64,000 nucleotides of DNA from an uncultured Verrucomicrobiota bacterium (GTDB lineage: Bacteria > Verrucomicrobiota > Verrucomicrobiia > Opitutales > Intestinicryptomonadaceae): NCBI GenBank assembly GCA_949293415.1, contig CASFDK010000027.1:1-64000 (forward strand), in the 5' to 3' direction. The notes under the pieces were generated by a model. It was not told the DNA's origin and ran no database searches. It saw nothing but the letters and a program-made list of their open reading frames with translations. The position numbers and the translations under genes were made by a program. Of this stretch, positions 24,498 through 33,926 are shown piece by piece; within the stretch, counting starts at the first letter, position 1, and every line of letters begins with the position of its first letter.

Positions 24498-26282
24498 ATG
24501 GAAAACAGCGGAATTTCAAAAACCGGAACTAAGAACTTTCTTACCGACTTGCTTCTGATTGCGGCGGCGTTTTTTGCGCTTTATTTGGGGCTTGCGTTTA
24601 TGCGTCCGCTCGCCAGCCCCGACGAAGGCAGATACAGCGAGATTCCGCTCGAGATGGTTCGCAACGGCGACTACGTTTCGCCGCGCCTGAACGATATGGT
24701 CTATTTCTACAAGCCGCCGTTTTTCTATTGGATGCAGGCGGCTTCGATTAAGGCGTTCGGCGTCAACCGCACGTCGCTGCGCTTCCCGAATGCGGCGGCG
24801 GCGGTTTTCGGGATACTTGCCGCGTATTGCGCGGCGCGCGCCCTCTACAACAGGCGCGCGGGGATATTTTCGGCAATCGTCACGGGTACGAGCGTGCTGT
24901 ATTTTGCGCTCGGCGAAATCATAACTCTCGATATGACCGTGGCGGTGTTCATATCGGCGGCGATGTTTTCGTTTATCGTCGCGCTCAAGCGGAGCGGAGT
25001 TTGGCGCGGGCTTCTGATTCTTGCCTTCTTCGCATTCTGCGCGTTGGCGGTGATGACGAAAGGTCTCATCGGAGTACTCATTCCGTGCGCGACGATATTT
25101 CTGTACGCGCTCGCTCTCGGCGTGTTTCCGTTTTTTCGAAAGCTGAAGGTTTCCGACATTTGGTGGTGCGTTGCGGGCGCGGCTTTGTTTGCGGCAATCG
25201 CCGCGCCGTGGCACGTTTTGGCGGCACTGGCAAATCCGCCATATGAAACCGCGGAGGGGATATTTTCGAAAAACTGGGAGGGGCAGGGCTTCTTTTGGTA
25301 TTACATAATCCACGAACACATTTTGCGCTACATCGACCCCGAAACGAGTATGCGCGCCGAGCCGTGGTGGCTGTTTTTGGTGCTCGCGCCCGTTGGGTTG
25401 ATTCCGTGGGTCGTGCTGCTTCCGCAGGCTTTGCGCGACGCGTTTAGGGGCGGCTATGCAAGGCTCCGCGCGGAGAATCCCGAGATGCTGTTTTTCGGGC
25501 TCTGGATATTTTTCGTAATCGCGTTTTTTTCCGCGTCGAGCTCGAAACTTCCCGCGTACATAGTCCCGATTTACCCCGCATTCGGCGTGGTTATCGGCGT
25601 GTGGATTGCGAAAGTTTGGGACAATCCGCGCGCCTTTTCGACGAAGGCGGTCAAGATAATCTTCATCGTCTTGGGGTATATTGCCGCCATTGCGCCCGTG
25701 GTGGTCTACTTTGTGCTGCAGCACAAGGGCAAGCTTTGCGAACTGGCCGGCGAAATGCTCGCGCTTTCGATTGCGATGTCGGCGACGCTGTTCGTCTGCA
25801 CTACGGCGGTGCTTGTGGTCTACCGCAGGGGCGGAGATCGCGCGTTTTTGGTCGCAACCATCCTCACGGTTTTCGTTCTGCTTTTGTTTTTCAACCCGCT
25901 CGGCAGATATTTGCAGCGCGAGAGCGCGCAGCCGCTCGTAGACAAAATCGCCGCAGACATAAAGGCGGATGACGCCTTCGCAATCGCCTACAATTACAAC
26001 GAACTTCAGGACTTCCCCGTGTGGCTCGGGCGAACCGTCTGTCTTATCGGCGAACCGCCCGAGGAGCAGAAGTTCGGTTTTATGCGCGAGCGCGAAAAAA
26101 ACCGCCCGCGTTTCATAACGGACAAAGCCGCGTTCCTGAAATTTCTTTCGTCCGCTTCGGGCAATATATATGTCGCATCCGACAAGGGTGGCGCGGAGAG
26201 ATTCGCCGCCGAAATGGACGTATCCGTTTCGGAAGTCGCCCGTTCGCGCAACCTCGTACTTCTTAAAATAACCCGCAAATGA
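24498..26282 (+). CDS. ArnT-like membrane glycosyltransferase (PMT superfamily)
   Basis: The 594-residue protein has about a dozen transmembrane helices. The first periplasmic loop carries RPLASPDEGRYSEIPLEM, the D-E motif of the lipid-A glycosyltransferase ArnT and its relatives, followed by YFYKPPFFYWMQAAS. These enzymes move a sugar from undecaprenyl phosphate to lipid A or another acceptor on the periplasmic side. A soluble C-terminal domain of about 100 residues ends the protein. The ATG at 24498 is chosen since it precedes the first transmembrane segment. Its stop overlaps the next start (ATGA), so it is coupled to the VC0807-like gene. Confidence 0.85.
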   Translation: MENSGISKTGTKNFLTDLLLIAAAFFALYLGLAFMRPLASPDEGRYSEIPLEMVRNGDYVSPRLNDMVYFYKPPFFYWMQAASIKAFGVNRTSLRFPNAAAAVFGILAAYCAARALYNRRAGIFSAIVTGTSVLYFALGEIITLDMTVAVFISAAMFSFIVALKRSGVWRGLLILAFFAFCALAVMTKGLIGVLIPCATIFLYALALGVFPFFRKLKVSDIWWCVAGAALFAAIAAPWHVLAALANPPYETAEGIFSKNWEGQGFFWYYIIHEHILRYIDPETSMRAEPWWLFLVLAPVGLIPWVVLLPQALRDAFRGGYARLRAENPEMLFFGLWIFFVIAFFSASSSKLPAYIVPIYPAFGVVIGVWIAKVWDNPRAFSTKAVKIIFIVLGYIAAIAPVVVYFVLQHKGKLCELAGEMLALSIAMSATLFVCTTAVLVVYRRGGDRAFLVATILTVFVLLLFFNPLGRYLQRESAQPLVDKIAADIKADDAFAIAYNYNELQDFPVWLGRTVCLIGEPPEEQKFGFMREREKNRPRFITDKAAFLKFLSSASGNIYVASDKGGAERFAAEMDVSVSEVARSRNLVLLKITRK

Positions 26283-26995
26283 GCACTCCGCAGAAAACCG
26301 AAAACGTCTGGCTGAATCTGGGCTTCAACATCGCCGCGCCGAGTCTGCTTCTGATCAAGGGGGGCAAAATTCTCGAACGTCTCGACATACGGCTCGAGAA
26401 CGCCGACCTGTGGGTGTTCGTGCTTGCGCTCGCATTCCCGCTCGCCTACGGAATTTTCGATCTCCTACGCCGCCGCAAATGGAATCTGTTCTCCGTAATC
26501 GGCTTGGCGAGCGTCGTGCTTACGGGCGGAATCGGACTTCTGAAACTTTCGCGGGAGTGTATGATAATAAAGGAAACCGCGGTTCCGCTTGCGATAGGCG
26601 TTGCGGTTCTCGCCACGGCGTTCTCGAAAAAGCCGCTCGCGAAAATGATAATGCTCAACGAGTCGCTTGTCGATGTCGGAAAAATCGATGCCGCCCTCGA
26701 GTCGCACGGAGCGCGCGCACGGTACGATGCGGCGTTGCGCACCGCCACATACTGGGTTGCGGGTTCGTTTCTTTTGAGCGCGTTTTTGAACTTCGTCTTG
26801 GCTTCGATAATCTTCCAAAGCCCCGCGGGCACGGAGGAGTTCAACGCTGAAGTCGGCAGGATGACCGCGCTTTCGTTTCCCGTAATCGCGCTGCCCACAA
26901 TGGTAGTTTTCGTGTTCGCAATGTACCGCTTTTTCTCGGCTCTGACGGAATGCACGGGAATGAAGATGGATGAAATTATCGCACCTAAAAAATGA
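26279..26995 (+). CDS. VC0807-like integral membrane protein
   Basis: The 238-residue protein has five or six transmembrane helices, for example WVFVLALAFPLAYGIFDLL and SVIGLASVVLTGGIGLL, and later one spanning TYWVAGSFLLSAFLNFVLAS. The LLLIKGGKI segment near the N-terminus and the overall spacing resemble the VC0807 family, which is related to septation protein A and has no established function. It overlaps the ArnT-like gene by four bases upstream and the substrate-binding protein gene by four bases downstream, forming a three-gene coupled unit. Confidence 0.65.
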   Translation: MSTPQKTENVWLNLGFNIAAPSLLLIKGGKILERLDIRLENADLWVFVLALAFPLAYGIFDLLRRRKWNLFSVIGLASVVLTGGIGLLKLSRECMIIKETAVPLAIGVAVLATAFSKKPLAKMIMLNESLVDVGKIDAALESHGARARYDAALRTATYWVAGSFLLSAFLNFVLASIIFQSPAGTEEFNAEVGRMTALSFPVIALPTMVVFVFAMYRFFSALTECTGMKMDEIIAPKK

Positions 26996-27852
26996 CGTTC
27001 CGCTTCTCCGCAAAGTTTGTCGCAACCGCCGTCGCGACGTTTTTCGCCGCCTGCGCCTTTGCGTATTCGGTAACCGACGCACAGGGAACGCGCTTCGATT
27101 TCGAAAAGCCGCCGCGTTGCGCAACGGTCGTTCCCGCGATAACCCAGAACATTTTCGCGATAGGCGCGGGGGAATATTTGCTCGCGAACTCGCGCTATTG
27201 CGACTTCCCCGAAGAGGCGAAGCGCAAGATAAAAATAGGCGGATATATCGACCCCGACTACGAAAAAATCGTATCGCTAAAGCCGGACATTTTCATACTG
27301 CCCGCGACCGCCGATTCGCGCGTGGCAAGGCGTCTGGAAAAGCTCGGCATAAAATGCTTCGTCTTGCACGGCGAGGGAATCGCGAACATTTCCGCCGATG
27401 TCCGAATGCTCGGCAAGCTTTTCGACCTCGGAAAATCCGCCGAAAAAATAGCCGCCGATTTCGACGACGCCGTAAAGCCCGTCAACTCGGGCGGCGGACG
27501 CAGGGCGTTTTTTATGTTCGGCAAAATGGCGGCGGGCAGGGGAACGTTCGCGGGCAACCTTCTGACCGCCTGCGGACTTGCAAACTGCGCCGACAAAATC
27601 GGCAGACCGTGGGCGGAAGTCCCGCGCGAGTTCGTTCTGGCGGCGAACCCCGAAATCATATTCGCGGAATGCGAAAGCGAAAAGTCGCGCGCCGAAACCG
27701 AACGCTTTTTCCGCACCGACCCCGTTTGGCGCACGACGGCGGCGGTCAAAAATTCCCGAATCTGTTTTGTCCCGCGCGATACCGTGATAGTGCCGTCGGT
27801 GCGCGTGGCGGAAGCCCTGAAAATTATGCGCGCCTTTCTGCTGAAGAATTGA
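26992..27852 (+). CDS. Periplasmic substrate-binding protein, BtuF/FhuD type
   Basis: The 286-residue protein starts with a signal peptide (sequence ends AACAFA). The rest is a class III binding protein: RCATVVPAITQNIFAIGAGEYLLANSRYC, then IGGYIDPDYEKIVSLKPDIFILP, a long connecting helix and a C-lobe with WAEVPREFVLAANPEIIF. Such proteins capture cobalamin, haem or ferric siderophores for an ABC importer. No permease or ATPase is in the window, so it must pair with components elsewhere. The absence of a lipobox means it is free in the periplasm. Translationally coupled to the VC0807-like gene. Confidence 0.8.
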   Translation: MTFRFSAKFVATAVATFFAACAFAYSVTDAQGTRFDFEKPPRCATVVPAITQNIFAIGAGEYLLANSRYCDFPEEAKRKIKIGGYIDPDYEKIVSLKPDIFILPATADSRVARRLEKLGIKCFVLHGEGIANISADVRMLGKLFDLGKSAEKIAADFDDAVKPVNSGGGRRAFFMFGKMAAGRGTFAGNLLTACGLANCADKIGRPWAEVPREFVLAANPEIIFAECESEKSRAETERFFRTDPVWRTTAAVKNSRICFVPRDTVIVPSVRVAEALKIMRAFLLKN

Positions 27853-27936
27853 AACTTTCATTCTTTGTTTGACATTTAACCCGTGTTAACATTTTCTTCT
27901 CGGGAGAAAAGGAGTTCGTAATTCCGAAAAAAATCT

Positions 27937-28653
27937 ATGAAAAAGCTCATATCCACACTTACCCTCATGTCTTCACTGGTTTTCTGCTGCCTGCCGTCGG
28001 CATATTCCGCTCCGTCGCAGTCGGGCGCGGCGGCAAAAGCCGCCCTCAAGGAGAAATTCAAAAACAACGTCGCAACGCTCGACAACGGCGACGTTATCCT
28101 AAAGGGATTCCCCGACGCCGATTTCAGCAAATTGCAGGGAACCGACTTGGTCAGCGACGCGCTTCTGGTGTTCCTGACGTACGTCGATTCGGAAATAGAT
28201 TTCAAGGCTCTCGACAAGGCGATACTGCGCGAAACGGGCGGCAAAAAGGGAAGCGTGCCGATTAAGTCGATAATGCAGGGCGTGAGCAAATACCTCGGAC
28301 GCTACAATATGCAGCTTCAGAAAGTGCCCGTGTCGGGTTCCGGCGTTTCGCAGAAAATCGACGACGGCACACCGATAATCATCTACCTTCTCGCCGATTC
28401 CCTATACGGAAAAATCGCCGACCGCACACAGAAACGGAGGGCAGCCAAGAGCATCGACGATTGGACGAAAGACCTGCGCAAGCTCGAAATCAAGAAGTTC
28501 CCCAAGGGGCACATTTTCGCGAACGCCATCATCGCGGGCTACAACAAAAGGAGCGGCGAATACCTTGTGCTCGGCGTTTCGCGCAAGCCCGTTTGGATGA
28601 CGGAAAAGGAAGTGCGCAATCTTATGCTCGCAGCCTACCAGTTGCGCTTCTAA
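27937..28653 (+). CDS. Secreted hypothetical protein, possibly a C39-like fold without the catalytic cysteine
   Basis: The 238-residue protein has a signal peptide (MKKLISTLTLMSSLVFCCLPSAYS). The mature part contains IDDGTPIIIYLLAD and later KGHIFANAIIAGYNKRSGEYLVLG, a layout that recalls C39/papain-like proteins (a strand after a Gly-x-Pro, then a conserved H-x(3)-A-x-x-x-G-Y). The cysteines present lie only in the signal peptide, so it would not be an active cysteine peptidase. This reading is tentative. It is alone between an operon and a convergent gene and is closed by a terminator. Confidence 0.55.
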   Translation: MKKLISTLTLMSSLVFCCLPSAYSAPSQSGAAAKAALKEKFKNNVATLDNGDVILKGFPDADFSKLQGTDLVSDALLVFLTYVDSEIDFKALDKAILRETGGKKGSVPIKSIMQGVSKYLGRYNMQLQKVPVSGSGVSQKIDDGTPIIIYLLADSLYGKIADRTQKRRAAKSIDDWTKDLRKLEIKKFPKGHIFANAIIAGYNKRSGEYLVLGVSRKPVWMTEKEVRNLMLAAYQLRF

Positions 28654-28673
28654 CACATTCCGTTTTTAAGATA

Positions 28674-28712
28674 AAAACCGACGGCAGACAGACCTTTGCC
28701 GCCGGTTTTTTG
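28674..28712 (+). terminator. Terminator after the secreted hypothetical gene
   Basis: ACCGACGGCA pairs with TGCCGCCGGT with one mismatch and is followed by six T. It lies 21 bases past the stop codon. Confidence 0.75.
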
Positions 28713-28756
28713 TGCCCGCATTCGCGCGCGCACCATCTGCGCCGCGCAAGCGCAAA

Positions 28757-28791
28757 CAAAAAACGGCGGGCGCATTTGCCGACGTCCGCCG
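28757..28791 (-). terminator. Terminator after the GH-A glycosidase gene
   Basis: On the minus strand CGGCGGACG pairs with CGCCCGCCG around a loop and is followed by a T run (A run at 28757-28763 on the plus strand, one C apart). It lies 28 bases beyond the stop codon at 28819. Confidence 0.75.
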
Positions 28792-28818
28792 CTTTACTTT
28801 TTCGAAAAATCCGCCGCC

Positions 28819-31629
28819 TTACTGAGCCGCGATTTCGAAGAACGTCGTCGGGTTTTTCGAGTTGTCGATTTTAATTTCGAGCTTGCCGTCCTTCAGCTCG
28901 ACGGGAATTTCCGCCTTGCGTTCGCCGTTGTATTTCAGCTCGTACAGCCTGAACGCCGTATCGGGCGCAACCGCCAGCCGCGCCGACATCCTGCCGCGCT
29001 TGATGAGAATCTTCGAGCGCGATGTGGCGTTTTGGACGAGCGAGTTGCGGTCTTTAGAAAGAACCATATTGTCGTTGATGTTGTCGGTAGCATAGACGAG
29101 CACCATTCTTTTGCTTTCGCGAATCGGCGCGCCGTCGACCGAGCAGACCGCCACCGAACACGGCACCGACGATTCCACATCCCCGAGCGCGTCGAGGTGT
29201 TCCGTTCCCTTTTTGAACGCCACGGCTTCGGTCTTCGGCGTAATCACCGAGACTTTCAGATTCTTCGAATCGAGCACGATTTCGCCCGTGTCCGACTGGA
29301 AAATGCCCTGTGTCGGCGACGTAATGTTGTCTTCGCCCAGAATGCCCTTTGTCCGCATTTCCTGTACGAACGCCTCGATGTCGAATTTTTTGCCAACATT
29401 CGCGCCGGTCGATGCGAAGTTCTGCGCCGCATCCGTCAACGCCGCGCCCACGGGAAGCATCGTCATATTCGGCTTCTTCGCCCTTACTCGCCTTAGCGAC
29501 TTCGGCGTTTGCGCGTTTTCGAAACGCATCGCAAAGCCCGAGAGCAGCGCGATTTTCGACTGGTCGTTGTTGACCGTGTTGTTCATATCGGCGCTGTTTT
29601 TCACGAAGTCGGTCGGCACGAAAAATTCGACGCGGTTCTTCGACCTTTTCGCGTCGCCGCGCTTGAACAGGCAGTAGGTTATGAACTCGTTCGCGCGGAA
29701 GACGGGCGAGTTGTAAATGCCGAACGGCGCGAGGTATTTGTTGGGCTTTTCGCCCGTTTTAACGCCGTCCGAGTGCACGACCATTCCGTCGAAATCCTGC
29801 AACGCCGCATACGCGCCGAACACGATTCCGCCCTCGTGCTTGAATTCGTTCCAGTGGCAGTGGTTGTATTCGGTCATACATACGGGGCGGTCGAATATCT
29901 TTCTCGTCGCGCCAGCGCGGAACGTATCGGCGCAGTTTTCGAGCGAGCTTTTCGGATTTATCGAGGAACCGATGTTCATAAAATCCGAGGGGTGCGAGTG
30001 GTAGATGTTGAGCGCGGTATAGTCGCATATTTCCGAAGCCATATAGGTTAGGTTCATCGAACGCCTTGCGTTGAACTGGTAAATCAGACCCTTGTAGCCG
30101 ATTTCGTTCTTGACGACGTTTTCGCAGTAGTCGCGGAACTGCCGCGATTTCATCTGCAGGAACTGCGCCCATTCCGACGACTGTAATTCGCCCAAAAACC
30201 CGATTTTGCCGAAATCGGTGTAGTTTTTGCGCAACAGTTTTCCATTTGAATTGAGATTTTCAACTGTTTCGTATTTTTCCCTGAGGTATTTCGAGAACTC
30301 GTCGTCGCCGAGTTTTTTGTCGTTGTCGTTTACCCTTGCCCACATTGCGAACAGGCACATCTCGTTCCAGTACTCCATACCCATAAACGCGGGGTCGTCC
30401 TTCCACGCAAGCCCCGTGTAGGGGTTAATGTGTTCGAGCTGCTTTTTAGCGTGCTCGCGCCACTGCTCGCGTGTTTTCGGGTCTCCGAGAATCATTCTGA
30501 ATTTCATCGAGAAGCGGTCTTCCCAGTTCGCCGCTCCGTCTTCGAAGATATTGTTGCCGATTAGCAGGTTCAGGTAGATGCCGTTCTTGCCCGCTTCGGA
30601 GATGAGGAAGTCGTAGAGGTCGAAGCCGAGCGCGAGCTTTGCGGGGTCTTTCGAGCAGAGGTAGTCGCTTGTATGAAAACGCAGCAGATTGTAGCCTTGC
30701 CGTTTTGCGATTTTGCAGAGTTTTCTGAGATTTTCCTTGCTCTTGTTTACGTCGGATACCGCTTCGCCGCCCATATACCAGACCGTTCCGTGGAACTTCA
30801 GCTTTGCGTTCGGCTTTTTCTCGAACGCGAATTTTCCCTTTTTCGAAACGACGACCCTGCCGTACGTTCCCGCGGGCGCGTCGTCGAAATCCTTTGAAAC
30901 GTCGAGAGCCGAACCTTCTACAATGGCGATGTCGTTTATGTTTGTCTCGACCCATTCCTTTGAGTCCGCCCGCCAAGTGGGGTACTCGTCGGTAATCGTA
31001 ATGCCTGCAACGACCCACGTTGCGATGTCCATTGTCGAGAGTTTAAGCGACGCTATTTCGCGCTTTTCGTCGATTTTAAAGCGGCTGAAATAGTACGCGG
31101 GAACATTCCCTTTGGTAGGCGACCAGACAAAGGCGTTCGCCCTGTTCTGGGGATGAAAAGCGTTCATTACGTCGATTGCGTAGTTTATTTCGAACTTCTG
31201 CTTTTTGCCGTCGGCGTAGGTTATTTCGATTTTTCCGATTTTCGTATAGCGCAGGTCGGGCGACTTCGTGGAAGTATGCAGCAGATTGAGCGCGCCGCCC
31301 CTTACCTTTTTGCCGCGCATATCGAATACGACTTCGCGAAGTCCCGTCTTCGACTTTTTGCATTCGAAAGTCAAAACCGCCCTGCCGCCGTTTTTTGCGG
31401 GGTCGATTAGGTCAAACGACACTTCGTCGACCGTATTGATTCCGTCGGCGTAGGCGATGTTGTTTATGCTTACGCCGTCGTCGGAAAATCCTCCTTTGCC
31501 GTCGCACGCAATTCCGTTGTCTTCAAGACCGAAATTCGCCGCATTCCTTATTGAAACGTGGTATGGTGTGGCCGACAAGCCCCCGAACGCGGCGATCGCC
31601 GCCGTGGTAAACAATAATTTTTTTATCAT
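28819..31629 (-). CDS. Large secreted clan GH-A glycosidase-like protein
   Basis: The 936-residue protein has a signal peptide (MIKKLLFTTAAIAAFGGLSA), an N-terminal beta-rich region of about 270 residues, and a TIM barrel. In the barrel, FMGMEYWNEM gives the acid/base (E423) and VCMTEYNHCHWNEF gives the nucleophile (E587), the usual clan GH-A pair in strands 4 and 7. GYNLLRFHTSDYLCS marks an early strand. The C-terminal 250 residues are a beta domain. Such enzymes act on beta-linked polysaccharides, but the GH family cannot be fixed from the motifs alone. The gene lies 85 bases downstream of another secreted glycosidase on the same strand, so they may share a transcript. Confidence 0.78.
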   Translation of the reverse strand: MIKKLLFTTAAIAAFGGLSATPYHVSIRNAANFGLEDNGIACDGKGGFSDDGVSINNIAYADGINTVDEVSFDLIDPAKNGGRAVLTFECKKSKTGLREVVFDMRGKKVRGGALNLLHTSTKSPDLRYTKIGKIEITYADGKKQKFEINYAIDVMNAFHPQNRANAFVWSPTKGNVPAYYFSRFKIDEKREIASLKLSTMDIATWVVAGITITDEYPTWRADSKEWVETNINDIAIVEGSALDVSKDFDDAPAGTYGRVVVSKKGKFAFEKKPNAKLKFHGTVWYMGGEAVSDVNKSKENLRKLCKIAKRQGYNLLRFHTSDYLCSKDPAKLALGFDLYDFLISEAGKNGIYLNLLIGNNIFEDGAANWEDRFSMKFRMILGDPKTREQWREHAKKQLEHINPYTGLAWKDDPAFMGMEYWNEMCLFAMWARVNDNDKKLGDDEFSKYLREKYETVENLNSNGKLLRKNYTDFGKIGFLGELQSSEWAQFLQMKSRQFRDYCENVVKNEIGYKGLIYQFNARRSMNLTYMASEICDYTALNIYHSHPSDFMNIGSSINPKSSLENCADTFRAGATRKIFDRPVCMTEYNHCHWNEFKHEGGIVFGAYAALQDFDGMVVHSDGVKTGEKPNKYLAPFGIYNSPVFRANEFITYCLFKRGDAKRSKNRVEFFVPTDFVKNSADMNNTVNNDQSKIALLSGFAMRFENAQTPKSLRRVRAKKPNMTMLPVGAALTDAAQNFASTGANVGKKFDIEAFVQEMRTKGILGEDNITSPTQGIFQSDTGEIVLDSKNLKVSVITPKTEAVAFKKGTEHLDALGDVESSVPCSVAVCSVDGAPIRESKRMVLVYATDNINDNMVLSKDRNSLVQNATSRSKILIKRGRMSARLAVAPDTAFRLYELKYNGERKAEIPVELKDGKLEIKIDNSKNPTTFFEIAAQ

Positions 31630-31714
31630 ATATGTATATAGCTGTATGTTGAATTGGCATGTACGAGTAGGTTTTCCGACAATTGCAGAACCGTACCCGT
31701 ATGTCCAACCAAAA

Positions 31715-33883
31715 TTACTGATATTTACCGAAACCTTCGGCTTTTACCTTCCAATTCTTGGGGAAGGCGAGCGATTTTTTACCGAACGCGTCTGCGGGCA
31801 TTGCGTCCCAGCCGCCCGCGAGCATTGCCACCGCCGCAAGCACGCCGCCGTTCGAGGGAAAATACGGGCAGGGCCCGCCCCTCGCAACGCCGTGTTCGTC
31901 GAAGCCGAATTGTTTCGAGTCGGTCGTAAGAAAGTCGACCGCGCCGTTTGCGTCGCCCGTGCGCGCCGCCGCCATTGCGAGCATAGGGAAGTCCCACCCC
32001 CACACGCGGTCGAAATTCCAGCACTTTTTGATTTTCGCGAGCGTCGCGGCGACCGTCTTCGGGTTTGCCCCGTCGCCGCGCAACATTCCGTACACGCCGA
32101 TTATCGCGGGGTGCTCGAAGGCGTACTTTGTCCACATTTCTTGGATTCCCTCGTAGGTTTCGTATACGCCGTCCTTTACGGGAAGCGGCGCAAGCTTCTC
32201 CAAAACCGTCCTCCATTCGGCGGGCTTTTCCTCGCCCAGCCTCGACTTCCATTCGAGCGCGACAGCCAATCCGTATCGCCAGTAGGAAAGTTCGAACGTC
32301 GGATTTTTCGTCGTCAAAACATTCGTGTTTTCGGAGACGAGCGACATCGGCGGCTGCATATTGTAGCGGTCGGCAGACTTGTCGTATTCGGGATACGACG
32401 CGAGGAATTCCGCCGTTTCGAAAACGACATCGCGCCACTTTTCGAGCGTTGCGCGCGACGGGTTGTTTCGGTATTCAAGCTCGGCGTAGTAGATTGGATG
32501 CGGCTGCTGCCACAGGAGGGTTGCGTGGATTATGTGCGGCCACTCGTGCGGCATATTGCCCGTTGCCTTGCTCCACTTTGCGCCTCTGAAGCCTTCGGTT
32601 GCGGCGCGTTTTTTCGCGGTTTCGAGGTTGTCGGCAAACACCCGCCACTGCTTTTGCACAAGTTCGCCGTGCCCCCAGAGCACGAAGTGCACCGTGTGCC
32701 ACCAAATCATTTCGTAGTGGAATTTACCGTACCAACTGTTGGAGAGCAGCCCGCTTTCCTGCGGCGGCAGACTTCCCGCCGAGTTTATCCGCATAAGGTA
32801 TTGGGAAAGAACCGTGCGGCGTTCAAGCTCTTTTGCGCGCGGGTCGGCAGTCTGCGAAAAGTCGACCGCCGCGCCCGAGTGCCAATAGTTTTTCCATACC
32901 CCGTCCGATTCCGCCTTCGACTTGCCGAAATCGAAATTGCCCGCAACCTTTCCGTCTTTCGAAAAGTTGGCGAACAGTTTTATGTTGCCGCCGCGCGGCG
33001 CGAGTTCGAAGCGGTTCGGCTTGTCCGCCGAGCGCGAAAATTCGGCGTCGCCCACCCATTCTATCAGCACGAAATATTTCGAAGTGCCGAGGTCGCGCTC
33101 GATGACTGCGCGGTTTTTGGAAAGCGTGAGGTTCGAGGTGTTCGCCTCTGTTTTCTTGTAGTCGCCGATGTAAAAGGCATAGGCTTTGCCGTCGGGCGCT
33201 GGAAATTCGAAAAATATTTTCGTCTTTCCGTCGGCGAGTTCGGGGGATGAAATTTCGAAAACCGCAGTGTCGTCGCTTTGGCGGCAGAAGGTTGTTATTG
33301 CGAAATTTTTTCCGTCGAAATCGAACGAGCTTTTCGCCGAACCCGTGTAGAGGTCGAGCACCTGCTTGGCGTTCTTCAAGTCGGCTTCCGAGGCGGGCTT
33401 GCCGCCTTTCGAACGCATATCAAGCCCGATGCGTCCGAGGTTGAGCGCCGACGGATTTGCCGCCATCCATTGGGCGATTTGCTTTTGTTCGGGCGACAGT
33501 TGGAAATCGGGGAAATCCCTGCGCCAGAGCGGCTGCAGGCTCGGCTGAATCCTCATCGCCTGCAACATTGCCGTTTTGCCCTTCGACTTAAACGGAAAGC
33601 CCTTGAAGTCGTCGGGCGATTTCATGCAGGCGGGCATCGGCGCGCAGTACCAGCCCCAGTGCGACATCGTGTTGAAAGGCACAAAAGTCTGCATTCCCGT
33701 GATGTCGAAATTGTAGGCGAATTCGCCGTTGCCGACCTGCGCGGGGTTTTTGCAGGTCTTTTCGACGACCACGTTATGCCGTCCGACGAGCGACTTTCTG
33801 TCGATTTTTGCGGAACACCCAAGCCCCGCAAAAATCGTCAAAAATAAGTTGAGTATAGCAATATAGTGTACGGCGGTTTTCAT
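31715..33883 (-). CDS. Secreted GH65/GH95-like six-hairpin glycosidase
   Basis: The 722-residue protein has an N-terminal hydrophobic signal (AILNLFLTIFAGLGCSA) with a cysteine that could be a lipidation site, though the lipobox is not ideal. An N-terminal beta-sandwich carries NGEFAYNFDITGMQTF. The barrel shows WYGKFHYEMIWWHTVHFVLWG, with the conserved E in the first barrel helix, then NPTFELSYWRYGL and GYETYEG-like segments. This resembles GH65 and GH95 enzymes, which process alpha-glucosides or fucosides. An upstream in-frame ATG at 33913 exists, but 33883 gives the better signal peptide. It follows the biosynthetic cluster by only 43 bases and may be read from its transcript. Confidence 0.7.
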   Translation of the reverse strand: MKTAVHYIAILNLFLTIFAGLGCSAKIDRKSLVGRHNVVVEKTCKNPAQVGNGEFAYNFDITGMQTFVPFNTMSHWGWYCAPMPACMKSPDDFKGFPFKSKGKTAMLQAMRIQPSLQPLWRRDFPDFQLSPEQKQIAQWMAANPSALNLGRIGLDMRSKGGKPASEADLKNAKQVLDLYTGSAKSSFDFDGKNFAITTFCRQSDDTAVFEISSPELADGKTKIFFEFPAPDGKAYAFYIGDYKKTEANTSNLTLSKNRAVIERDLGTSKYFVLIEWVGDAEFSRSADKPNRFELAPRGGNIKLFANFSKDGKVAGNFDFGKSKAESDGVWKNYWHSGAAVDFSQTADPRAKELERRTVLSQYLMRINSAGSLPPQESGLLSNSWYGKFHYEMIWWHTVHFVLWGHGELVQKQWRVFADNLETAKKRAATEGFRGAKWSKATGNMPHEWPHIIHATLLWQQPHPIYYAELEYRNNPSRATLEKWRDVVFETAEFLASYPEYDKSADRYNMQPPMSLVSENTNVLTTKNPTFELSYWRYGLAVALEWKSRLGEEKPAEWRTVLEKLAPLPVKDGVYETYEGIQEMWTKYAFEHPAIIGVYGMLRGDGANPKTVAATLAKIKKCWNFDRVWGWDFPMLAMAAARTGDANGAVDFLTTDSKQFGFDEHGVARGGPCPYFPSNGGVLAAVAMLAGGWDAMPADAFGKKSLAFPKNWKVKAEGFGKYQ

Positions 33884-33926
33884 CCAAAGACGACTACCAT
33901 ACCCGTTTTTCATGCGCAACAATATT

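Noticed and set aside
24516-25724. Open frame of 402 residues opposite the ArnT-like gene
   Set aside because: Arg/Lys/Gln-rich shadow of the real gene with no domain or start site.
26992-28653. Complete ABC importer operon around the substrate-binding protein
   Set aside because: No permease or ATPase gene follows; the next gene is an unrelated secreted protein.
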